Shown: piece by piece, positions 18,348 through 26,238 of the stretch
Position numbering within the stretch: position 1 is the first letter of the stretch
Layout of the letters: every line of letters starts with the position of its first letter
Origin: Caldilineaceae bacterium
Lineage (GTDB): Bacteria; Chloroflexota; Anaerolineae; Caldilineales; Caldilineaceae
Reading direction: 5' to 3'
Length of the DNA stretch: 64,000 nt
Assembly: GCA_022842065.1 (NCBI GenBank)
Contig: JALHQH010000004.1
Span: 186,001 to 250,000 of the forward strand
Program-made: the position numbers and the translations under genes
Notes under the pieces: model-generated
The model's database searches: none
Seen by the model: the letters and a program-made list of their open reading frames with translations, nothing else
What the model was told of the DNA's origin: nothing

Positions 18348-19355
18348 ATGGGCCAGTATATTGCCCGCCGCTTACTTTCGCTGATCCCAGTCATGTTAGG
18401 CGTTTCGATTGTCGTCTTTGCCTTGATTCGCCTGATTCCTGGCGATCCGGTGATTGTTATGCTTGGCGAACGTGCGCGTGCTGAAGATATTGAACGGGTG
18501 CGCGAAGAGATGGGTTTTAATCGGCCCATCTATGTACAATATTTGGAATGGATGGGGCGGATCGTACAGGGTGATTTGGGGACTTCGATCATCAATCGGA
18601 CCGCAGTTGCCGACGAACTAAAATATCGCCTCAGTGCAACGATTGAAATGATTGTCGTCGGGATGATCATCGGTCTTATCATTGGGGTCAGTATTGGGAT
18701 CATCTCGGCACTGAGAAGAAATACGTGGATCGATCTGGTGGCGACAGCTGGGGCATTGCTTGGCGTTTCGATGCCAATCTATTGGCTGGCACTGATTTTG
18801 ATCTATGCTTTCGCTGTAAATCGCCAGATTTTTCCGCCTAGTGCCCGCCTTGATGCCGATCTAGAAGTGGTGCGCCGCTCCGGCTTTATGTTGATCGACA
18901 CGCTGCTGATGGGCGATATTCGCCTTTTTGGCAATGCGGTCTGGCATCTGATCTTGCCCAGCTTTGTGTTAAGCACCGTGGTCATGCCGATCCTGGCCCG
19001 CTTGACCCGTGCCAGTATGCTCGAAGTCATGCGCCAAGATTATGTGCGAACTGCTGAAGCCAAAGGGCTGGTGCGCCGCGTGGTGATCGTCCGCCATGCA
19101 CTAAAGAATGCGCTGCTGCCGATTGTAACCGTGGTGGGGCTGCAACTGGGTGGTTTGCTGGGCGGCGCATTGCTGACGGAGACGATCTTCTCGTGGCCGG
19201 GCATGGGGCTGTGGACCTATCGCGCCATCCTCAGCCGTGATTATCCGATTGTGCAGGGGGCGGTGCTGGTCAGCGCCACCATTTATGTGGTCGTCAACCT
19301 GCTGGTAGACATCTCCTACGCCTATCTTGACCCACGCATTCGCTACAGTGATTGA
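18348..19355 (+). CDS. ABC transporter permease, DppB/OppB type
   Basis: 335 residues with about six membrane segments. The N-terminal helix (RRLLSLIPVMLGVSIVVFALIRLIPGDP) and the EAA-type loop (DYVRTAEAKGLVRRVVIVRHALKNALLPIV) are typical of DppB-type permeases. It forms the channel with the next gene product. It follows the binding protein after 106 bp that contain an imperfect hairpin of GAGA/TCTC units, and a good SD (CGGAG). Confidence 0.92.
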   Translation: MGQYIARRLLSLIPVMLGVSIVVFALIRLIPGDPVIVMLGERARAEDIERVREEMGFNRPIYVQYLEWMGRIVQGDLGTSIINRTAVADELKYRLSATIEMIVVGMIIGLIIGVSIGIISALRRNTWIDLVATAGALLGVSMPIYWLALILIYAFAVNRQIFPPSARLDADLEVVRRSGFMLIDTLLMGDIRLFGNAVWHLILPSFVLSTVVMPILARLTRASMLEVMRQDYVRTAEAKGLVRRVVIVRHALKNALLPIVTVVGLQLGGLLGGALLTETIFSWPGMGLWTYRAILSRDYPIVQGAVLVSATIYVVVNLLVDISYAYLDPRIRYSD

Positions 19356-19364
19356 GAATGAACT

Positions 19365-20279
19365 ATGAGTGCAACTGCTTCTCTACAACCTGGTGGTCAA
19401 TCCGGCGCACTGGGGAACTTGTCCACACAACCACCACGCAGCCTTTCGCGTGATGCGTGGCGGCGGCTTTTTGCCAGTTGGAATGGGCGCGTGGGGCTAT
19501 TGATTATTGTAATTGCGCTGGCAACGGCCATTTTGGCACCGGTGGTTAACCCCTACGATCCCACCATTGACTCGGATCTGGCTAATGCGCGGCTGGAACC
19601 ATCCGTGAGCCATCCGTTTGGTACTGATCGCCTCGGTCGCGATGTTTTTCGACGCGTTGTGCATGGGACGCGCATTTCATTGACAATTGGTTTTGTGGTC
19701 GTTATCTTTACCAGTGTCACCGGCACAGTCTTGGGGTTGATTGCCGGTTACTTTGGCAAAGGTCTTGACACGCTCATTATGCGTCTGATGGATATTGTGC
19801 TGGCTTTTCCGTCGATCCTGCTGGCGATTGCGATCGTGGCGGTGCGGGGGCCTGGCATCTTTAATACAATTCTCGCGGTCGCCCTGGTGGGGATGCCGGG
19901 TTATGCGCGCGTCGTCCGCTCCATGGTCCTTTCCCTGCGCGAGCGCGATTATGTCGATGCCGCGCGGATGATCGGCTCCAGCAATACGCGCATTATGTTT
20001 CTCCACATCCTGCCCAACAGCCTCTCGCCAATTATTGTACAGATGACACTCGGTGTTGGTGGGGCGATTCTTTTTGCAGCAGCACTGGGCTTTTTGGGGT
20101 TAGGCGTCCAACCTCCGGCCCCCGAATGGGGCGCAATGATCAGCGATGGCATCCCCTTCTTACGCCAATCTCCGCATCTGGTCTTCTTTCCCGGCATGGC
20201 CATTATGCTGACCGTACTGGGCTTCAACCTGCTTGGTGACGGCTTGCGCGATGCGCTTGATCCACAGTTGAGGGATTGA
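19365..20279 (+). CDS. ABC transporter permease, DppC/OppC type
   Basis: 304 residues. The N-terminal cytoplasmic tail is followed by a first helix, then the DppC signature PFGTDRLGRDVFRRVVHGTRISL, and the EAA-like loop (RERDYVDAARMIGSSNTRIMFLHILPNSL). Nine bases separate it from the partner permease. No DppD/DppF ATPase follows: the next gene is on the opposite strand. ATPases must be encoded elsewhere or shared with another system. Confidence 0.92.
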   Translation: MSATASLQPGGQSGALGNLSTQPPRSLSRDAWRRLFASWNGRVGLLIIVIALATAILAPVVNPYDPTIDSDLANARLEPSVSHPFGTDRLGRDVFRRVVHGTRISLTIGFVVVIFTSVTGTVLGLIAGYFGKGLDTLIMRLMDIVLAFPSILLAIAIVAVRGPGIFNTILAVALVGMPGYARVVRSMVLSLRERDYVDAARMIGSSNTRIMFLHILPNSLSPIIVQMTLGVGGAILFAAALGFLGLGVQPPAPEWGAMISDGIPFLRQSPHLVFFPGMAIMLTVLGFNLLGDGLRDALDPQLRD

Positions 20280-20374
20280 AACGTAAAACGTAAAACGTGA
20301 AGCGTAAAACGTAATGCGTAAATGGATAACGTCCGGTTTACGTTTCACGCATCACGTTTTACGTTTTACGTTTC
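20278..20374. repeat. 23-bp perfect inverted repeat of ACGTAAA units between convergent genes
   Basis: Arms 20278-20300 and 20352-20374 pair perfectly over 23 bp. The arms, and the 51-nt region between them, consist of ACGTAAA/TTTACGT units. The repeat fills the entire 93-bp gap and overlaps both stop codons, so it may act as a bidirectional terminator. Confidence 0.75.
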
Positions 20375-21578
20375 ACCAAACCGCCTTATCCCGCGCATTG
20401 ACAATCTTAGCATAGACCGTGGCGGTCTGTTGGGCGATGAGGGTCCAGTTGAAGAGGGGCAAAGTTTCGGTTTGGGCGCGGAGTCGCCATTGGGCTGCGG
20501 CTTCGGGATTGCTGAAGAGTTGATCGACCGCCCACGCCACGCTCAGGGGATCGTCGGGGTAGACCGATAGTCCGTTGCGCAGATGTTCCACCACCTCACG
20601 AAGCCCGCCCACATGGCTGGCGATCACATTGCAGCCACAGGACATTGCTTCCAACGCCACAATCCCAAAGGGTTCATAGAGACTGGGAAAGACCGCCGCG
20701 TCGACGATCTGGTAGATGCAATCGCGCTCGCGGTCGCTGATAAAGCCCAGGAAGTCAACCGCATGTTCCACCCCCAGTTCATAGGCCAGCGGCCACATCT
20801 TCTGCCCATTTTTGCCGGCGACCAGCAGGCGCGTTTGGGGATGCGCGGCGAGGATGCGCGGCAGGGCGCGAATCAGCACATGCACCCCTTTTTCATGCAC
20901 CATGCGCCCCACAAAAAAGAGTAGCCGTTCGCCTTTGGGGGCATAGCGCGCCCGCAGGGTATCCAACTCTGCCGGGGTACAGTCATTGCCAAGCTGCGCA
21001 TTTACGCCATTAAAGATTACATCAATTTTGTCGAGCGGCGTGCCAAAGTAACGCTGCAACTCCTCGCGCATAAATTGGCTACAGACAATTACCCGCCAGG
21101 CTTCATAACAGATATGCCATTCTAACTGGTTGATCTGCTGGCTGGTGTAACCCGTCACATAGCCCTGATGGCGACCACGCTCGGTGCCGTGGATCGTCAC
21201 CAGCAGCGGCAGTTTCCAGCGATGTTTTAGCGCCATGCCCGCCGCGCCGGTCAACCATTCGTGGATATGAATGAGATCATAGCTGCGGTTGGCGATCAGA
21301 GTTTGCGCAAAGTCAACAAAGTAGGCGTTGTTAGCAATCACACTGTTGTAATGATCCAGCACATCCACCGTCGGCATCTCGACGCGGTAGATTGTAACCC
21401 ACTCATTCAACTGCTCAACGGCCGCACCGCTACCGTATCGGGGGGTTAACAGATCGATCTGCAACCCTTCGCCATTGGCAAGCAGCCCTCCTAGCTGAGG
21501 CAGAAGGTCGGCAACATGTTTACCGATGCCACCAACCATGTGGGGTGGGTATTCCCAACTAATCGTAAGCACACGCAT
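20373..21578 (-). CDS. GT4-family glycosyltransferase (glycogen-synthase-like)
   Basis: 401 residues, GT-B fold. The N terminus [18 protein letters not shown] carries the Gly-Gly nucleotide-sugar loop. The C-terminal half has [19 protein letters not shown] and the E-X7-E motif near [14 protein letters not shown]. This type transfers sugar from ADP- or UDP-glucose, as in glycogen or surface glycan synthesis. It is the last gene of the alaS-mltG string, separated from the preceding lipoprotein gene by 116 bp. Confidence 0.85.
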   Translation of the reverse strand: MRVLTISWEYPPHMVGGIGKHVADLLPQLGGLLANGEGLQIDLLTPRYGSGAAVEQLNEWVTIYRVEMPTVDVLDHYNSVIANNAYFVDFAQTLIANRSYDLIHIHEWLTGAAGMALKHRWKLPLLVTIHGTERGRHQGYVTGYTSQQINQLEWHICYEAWRVIVCSQFMREELQRYFGTPLDKIDVIFNGVNAQLGNDCTPAELDTLRARYAPKGERLLFFVGRMVHEKGVHVLIRALPRILAAHPQTRLLVAGKNGQKMWPLAYELGVEHAVDFLGFISDRERDCIYQIVDAAVFPSLYEPFGIVALEAMSCGCNVIASHVGGLREVVEHLRNGLSVYPDDPLSVAWAVDQLFSNPEAAAQWRLRAQTETLPLFNWTLIAQQTATVYAKIVNARDKAVW

Positions 21579-21694
21579 AATGGTTTATCTTTCTGACACT
21601 TGCTGATTGGCGCGCGGCTTGAAACCGCAAACGGCTTGGCCTGTTTCACCAGCACTGGTTCATGGTTTCACCACAACGACATTCTCTAGCATAC

Positions 21695-22669
21695 TTACTT
21701 AGCACTGGCATCTACGCCCAACTGCGGGATACCATCGGGCTGGATGGTAAAGTAGGTAACACGCCAGGTTGGCACACCGGGCGTTTGCTCACCATTGATT
21801 TGCGCAATGGCTTGTTGGGTAGCACGATAAGTCAGGTAGGCTAACGGCGAAGGCAGCGCATGGGCTTGCGCCCAATCGCTGTAACCGTCATCAAGCCAAG
21901 TGACAAAAGCGACGGGACCCTTGATCGGACAAAGTTCAGCCAACAGCGGCGTATCACCTGCCGGCCCTAACCAGAAGGGAACCATCGGCTGCTCGGTACG
22001 CAGTCGGCAGAGATAACGCGCTCCTTCTACCGCATCACCCAGCCAGAAAACCGCATCCTGCGCCGTGATCTCGGCCATATCTTCACTGCGCAGGATCGGC
22101 AAGATGGCGCTCAAAACAGCATCAGCCGGCCACGGTGACGGACCACCAGCTACCAGTAGACGCTGTTGCCCGCGCTGCTGTTCCACGCGCGCGACCGCCT
22201 GGATCAAGGGCAGCAACCAACGCTGCGCGGCAAAGTCAGCAGGGTCAGCGCGATCATGGGGTGTAATCGCGGCGGCATAGGGCACATACCAGGGTAATGC
22301 GTGCGTGGGGAGCACGTCGCCGACCGCAGCCAGCAGGGCAGGGGTGGTGGGACCAACGACGGCACCCAGATCTTGGGCTAATAACAATTTTTGCGCAGCC
22401 CGCCGCGCGGTCTCTGGATCGGCACCTTCATCCAAAGCCAGCGGCATCAGGGCCACGGCACTATCTGCTTCACTGATCGCCAAGCGCATTGCCGTCAACG
22501 CTGCGTAACCCGTGCGCCGCTGTAAGCCCTCAAAGGGGGCGAGCAAACCGATCTTGACCACCGGTCGCACCGATCCACAGGAAACCAGCAAGGGCATCAA
22601 TAACAGCAACAAGCCAGTCAGCAGACAAAGTAAGACAACTCGGCGCGGTGCGCGATCACCCCCCATCAT
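21695..22669 (-). CDS. Periplasmic-binding-protein-like lipoprotein (Leu/Ile/Val-binding fold)
   Basis: 324 residues. Lipobox LLVSC follows a strong hydrophobic stretch. The mature start VKIGLLAPFEGLQRRTGYAALTAMRLAISEAD matches type I periplasmic-binding proteins for branched amino acids or amides. Later, LGAVVGPTTPALLAAVGDVLP fits the same fold. It lies 18 bp downstream of mltG in the same direction and has no ABC permease partners. It may therefore be a sensor or an LpoA-like regulator of cell-wall synthesis rather than a transport protein; that is an inference from context. Confidence 0.7.
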   Translation of the reverse strand: MMGGDRAPRRVVLLCLLTGLLLLLMPLLVSCGSVRPVVKIGLLAPFEGLQRRTGYAALTAMRLAISEADSAVALMPLALDEGADPETARRAAQKLLLAQDLGAVVGPTTPALLAAVGDVLPTHALPWYVPYAAAITPHDRADPADFAAQRWLLPLIQAVARVEQQRGQQRLLVAGGPSPWPADAVLSAILPILRSEDMAEITAQDAVFWLGDAVEGARYLCRLRTEQPMVPFWLGPAGDTPLLAELCPIKGPVAFVTWLDDGYSDWAQAHALPSPLAYLTYRATQQAIAQINGEQTPGVPTWRVTYFTIQPDGIPQLGVDASAK

Positions 22670-22687
22670 TTTTAAAACACCGACTGG

Positions 22688-23977
22688 TTAATAGCCATAG
22701 ATCTGCAAATTCTGTTCATGCTCGGCCAGGGTCTGCGCAAAGACATGCCGGCCATCTTCACCGGTGGCAACAAAGAAACAGTAGGTCGTTTGGGCCGGGC
22801 TACGGGTTGCTTCAATCGCATTCAGCCCAGGGTTGGCAATCGGTGCTGGGGGTAGCCCCTGGTTCAGATAGGTGTTGTAGGGACTAATCACCGAGGCATA
22901 TTCTTCGATACTTTCCGGCTCCCACCACCAATTTCCGACTTGTCCGCGCGCGTATTGCACGGTCGGGTCGGCTTGCAGGTAACGACCACCCACATCAGCC
23001 ACACAGACGTTGTTGAGGCGGTTTAAGTAGACACTGGCAATCAGTGGCCGTTCGTCCGCCACGACGGCTTCGCGTTCGACAATGCTGGCCAGGTTCAACA
23101 ACTCGCGACCACTCAAGCCACTGTTGCCAGGGGTCAACCCATCGGCCCCGACCTTGCGGCCAAAGTTATCGAGGAAAGGCCGCAGGACGGTCTCTGGTGA
23201 CGCAGCGAAGACTGGAAAGCGATAAGTATCGGGAAAGAGAAAGCCTTCCAACGAAGCATCGGGGGGCAGATTTTGTAAAAAGTCATAATCCGCAAAAAGC
23301 GACAGTGCGCGCGGTTGGCGGACGGCTGTCAAAAATAGGCCCGGCTCAATAATATTGTTCTCGGCCAGCCGTTCCGCAATCTCCTCGGCGCGGAAGCCTT
23401 CGGGGATCGTAATCAACGACTCGGCTTCGAGCGCTTGTTGTAGCGCTTCGGCCACCTCCGGAATCGTCATCGTCTGCGCCAACATGAAGTTGCCGGCCTG
23501 GACGCGCCGTTCCAACCCGCTCACGCGCAGATAAAGGTTAAAAAGATCGGCATCTTTGACAAAGCCGGCGGCGGCTAACCGTGCGGCGATATAGCGCGCC
23601 GGCTCACCCAGGTTGATGATAAAGGGGCGTTGGCGCGGGTCATCACCGGCCGGAACGGTCAATTCATTTTCACGCATCCGTAAGTTGAAGGCCAGCACGC
23701 GCTGCTCAATATTATCTGGCGTTAACGCATTGGCCCCCAGGTTCGGATCAATCAGCCCGGCCACCGTGCGCGGCGCGCCAAGGAATTGCTCATCCAGGTG
23801 CGCGGTACTGACCACCCACACGCCCAACAACACGCCAACGACCAAGATCAAAAAGGCCAAGCGCAAGAGATTGTTCAAGAATTGTTTGGGCTGGAAGAGT
23901 GTGCGCCAGGCTGGTTCGGTTTTCAACAACTGTTTGCGCCGCTGCAAGATCTGCGCGCGCCGGTTTGAGATTGACAT
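22688..23977 (-). CDS. mltG: Endolytic murein transglycosylase MltG (YceG-like)
   Basis: 429 residues. One N-terminal membrane anchor (about 35-58, [20 protein letters not shown]) precedes a LysM-like segment and the YceG catalytic domain. The catalytic Glu lies in [36 protein letters not shown] and [18 protein letters not shown] are diagnostic. It cleaves nascent glycan strands outside the membrane and sets their length. The start codon overlaps the ruvX stop, and the ruvX-mltG order is widespread in bacteria. Confidence 0.93.
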   Translation of the reverse strand: MSISNRRAQILQRRKQLLKTEPAWRTLFQPKQFLNNLLRLAFLILVVGVLLGVWVVSTAHLDEQFLGAPRTVAGLIDPNLGANALTPDNIEQRVLAFNLRMRENELTVPAGDDPRQRPFIINLGEPARYIAARLAAAGFVKDADLFNLYLRVSGLERRVQAGNFMLAQTMTIPEVAEALQQALEAESLITIPEGFRAEEIAERLAENNIIEPGLFLTAVRQPRALSLFADYDFLQNLPPDASLEGFLFPDTYRFPVFAASPETVLRPFLDNFGRKVGADGLTPGNSGLSGRELLNLASIVEREAVVADERPLIASVYLNRLNNVCVADVGGRYLQADPTVQYARGQVGNWWWEPESIEEYASVISPYNTYLNQGLPPAPIANPGLNAIEATRSPAQTTYCFFVATGEDGRHVFAQTLAEHEQNLQIYGY

Positions 23978-24519
23978 TATTTACACTCCAACGGATGGCT
24001 TGACGGGTGACCTGACGGGTGACTTGGCAAGTGAATTGCGCCATAGTCAACGCTGTCTCCCTGTCGTTGCGCATCGAGATAACGCTGCAAAATCACGGCG
24101 GCGGCTGCGGCATCTTCGCCTGTAGCGGCCCCCTTTTGCGCCCCCATCTGCGCGGTGTAGGCACTTAACACTTCCTGCGCGTCAAAGGTGCTCAACCGCT
24201 CATCCCAGAAAATCAGTGGGACGGGGTGCCCCAACTCGGCGCGCAAGGCATAGGCACAGCGCTCGGCCCACTTGCGCACGGTCTGCGCCTGTGGCCCCTC
24301 GCTGCCATCCATGTTGAGTGGCAGGCCACAGATCACGCCGGTTGCCGCTTGGGCATGCACTAACCGGGCCAGTTGGACAAAATCTTCACGGCGACTGCGC
24401 CGCTGAATGACGGTCAGCGGACGGACGGTCAGCCAAAGGGGATCACAGACGGCAATCCCAATGCGCGCCAGGCCGACATCAACGGCCAGCAATTTGGCCC
24501 GGACAACAGTTGCGCTCAT
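23977..24519 (-). CDS. ruvX: RuvX/YqgF-type Holliday junction resolvase-like protein
   Basis: 180 residues, RNase H-like fold. The first acidic residue is in [29 protein letters not shown] and [15 protein letters not shown] carry the other conserved residues. The family acts in pre-16S rRNA 5' processing and perhaps in recombination. It overlaps both neighbours (ATGA with the upstream gene, shared base with mltG), so the genes are translationally coupled. The C terminus carries a Pro/His/Ser-rich tail. Confidence 0.92.
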   Translation of the reverse strand: MSATVVRAKLLAVDVGLARIGIAVCDPLWLTVRPLTVIQRRSRREDFVQLARLVHAQAATGVICGLPLNMDGSEGPQAQTVRKWAERCAYALRAELGHPVPLIFWDERLSTFDAQEVLSAYTAQMGAQKGAATGEDAAAAAVILQRYLDAQRQGDSVDYGAIHLPSHPSGHPSSHPLECK

Positions 24520-26105
24520 TGGGCGGCCAAACTATTGACATAAGCGATGCGCACCTGGATCCGGTTACCGATGGCCGGTAGGGTCGCGAACCACTGGGGA
24601 TCGCGATAAATTTCTGGGGGAGCCGCGACGGGCCAACGTTCCTGCACAATCGCAATCGCTTCAGTCGGCGTCAGCCCGGCAATGGCCGAACGGACTTCCA
24701 CCGGATCGATGGGGATTACATATTCACCATGCACGGTCATGGTAAATTGGACCGTGCCTTGAACAAAATCGACCCCCGGTGCCCGTTCCGCCGTCACCGA
24801 ATCAGAGACTAATTTTGCTTCCGCCGGGATGGCATTTTGCGCCGTCTGTAACAGCGCATTGCGCAAGATCGCCTGGTCGACCGCAATGCCCCGGACTTGC
24901 AGTTGAATGCGCAATTCCAAGACCTCCGCCTCTTCATCATTAAACGCGCTATAAGTGGGGACTGCGGAAATATTCTGAATCGTTTCAGGCGAGAGCCATT
25001 CACCGGGGGTCAGCAACTCTTGTAACGAGGCGTAGGCTTTGGCCGCCGCATCAGCCAGCACCTGTTCATAAAGCGCGTCACGATCCTCTTGGGTGACGAT
25101 GGCGACAAGCGCGGCCCCACCCCCGCCGGTGGCCCCTTGGTTGGTCACGCTCACCCGTAAGCGTAAGCCACCATTGACCGTTGTAATGGTGCTGGCACGC
25201 ACATTGCCCTGGATGCCTGGCTCAACCGCTTCAACCGCGACATCGGCGCGTTGACCCAAGCCGCCAGGTACCTGTAGATCGGCTGTCGTCCGAAAGTTAA
25301 TGGCATTACCGGTGCCGGTGCTCAGGAGGGTGCCGCTGGGCACATAAACCGCCTCCGCCCCCAAATTGCTAAAGGTCACCGTGCCGCGCGCCTGATTGGT
25401 GGCCTTTTGGCGGCTACCCGTGGTGCGCATGGCGCCGGTCGCATCAATATCGCGTTCGATCAACCGCGCCGGCAGTTGGTTAAAATCGAGATCAGCCTCT
25501 TCCAAGAAAGGATTGGCTGTCAAGGGGACAGTCAGGACCATTGGCTCGCGACCAGGAACGATCGTGATGGTCGCGGCCGGAATCACATAGAGCACAAAAA
25601 AGCCCAGCAGCGCAACAATCAGCAGGCCACCTAACAGATTGCCCAGCCACCGTAGCCAGCCCGGCAGTGGTTGGCGATAGCGTTCTTCGGCGCGAATGCG
25701 CTGTTGGCGGGCGCGATAATGGGTGGGTTGGGTTTCACGCGCAAGGATCTGGGACCGCCGCCACAAGGGTGGGTCGGGCAGGCTACGGTCCGGGCGATGA
25801 GGATTGATCAGTGGCAAGAGGGGGTACATGCGCCAGTTATCGCGCAAGGCATCCGCCGCGTGGATAAAGGTGGGCACGCCCACCTGCTGCGCCGCTTTGC
25901 GCGTCGTCGGATCGCGGGTGATCAGCCCCAGGTGGCAACGTTGCAACTGCGCCTGCCGCTGCAGCAGCCGCATACGCGCCGCATTATCCAGTTCGAGCCA
26001 GCCTTCCGGCAACAAAAGCGCCACCCGTTCGCGCCGCCACTGCGTCAACTGCCGGCGTACGACATCCAGGGTGGCTTCGGGACTAACTTCAATAATTTGA
26101 GCCAT
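24516..26105 (-). CDS. Membrane protein with baseplate J-like domain
   Basis: 529 residues from the ATG at 26105 (MAQIIEVSPEATLDVV). Residues about 1-130 form an alpha/beta domain (REQRVALLLPEG-type sequence, LITRDPTTRKAAQQVGVPTF). One membrane helix follows at about 155-182. The external part resembles baseplate J/gp47: ARGTVTFSNLGAEAVYVPSGTLL, then VEAVEPGIQGNV. Such proteins in Chloroflexota lie next to ruvX and mltG; the role is unknown. A longer open frame starts at 26174, but its extra residues come from a GGTACATC tandem repeat and are not credible. Stop overlaps the ruvX start. Confidence 0.75.
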   Translation of the reverse strand: MAQIIEVSPEATLDVVRRQLTQWRRERVALLLPEGWLELDNAARMRLLQRQAQLQRCHLGLITRDPTTRKAAQQVGVPTFIHAADALRDNWRMYPLLPLINPHRPDRSLPDPPLWRRSQILARETQPTHYRARQQRIRAEERYRQPLPGWLRWLGNLLGGLLIVALLGFFVLYVIPAATITIVPGREPMVLTVPLTANPFLEEADLDFNQLPARLIERDIDATGAMRTTGSRQKATNQARGTVTFSNLGAEAVYVPSGTLLSTGTGNAINFRTTADLQVPGGLGQRADVAVEAVEPGIQGNVRASTITTVNGGLRLRVSVTNQGATGGGGAALVAIVTQEDRDALYEQVLADAAAKAYASLQELLTPGEWLSPETIQNISAVPTYSAFNDEEAEVLELRIQLQVRGIAVDQAILRNALLQTAQNAIPAEAKLVSDSVTAERAPGVDFVQGTVQFTMTVHGEYVIPIDPVEVRSAIAGLTPTEAIAIVQERWPVAAPPEIYRDPQWFATLPAIGNRIQVRIAYVNSLAAQ

Positions 26106-26130
26106 AGATGGATTGCTGAAGGAAGTAGGG

Positions 26131-26220
26131 ATGCAGGTAAATCGGTACATCGGTACATCGGTACATCGGTACATCGGTAGATAGACTACTGATTTACTGA
26201 TTTACCGATTTACCTGCATC
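26131..26220. repeat. Tandem 9-bp repeat within a 17-bp inverted repeat
   Basis: Five close-spaced copies of ATCGGTACA-type units near 26140-26180 sit between arms of about 17 bp (26131-26147 and 26204-26220; ATGCAGGTAAATCGGTA and its complement). It lies between alaS and the following gene in the operon. Confidence 0.7.
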
Positions 26221-26238
26221 CACATTCCCTATTCCTAT

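Noticed and set aside
26106..26174. Extra N-terminal 23 residues of the baseplate-J-like frame
   Set aside because: They translate the GGTACATC tandem repeat and precede a normal ATG start (MAQII...) at 26105.
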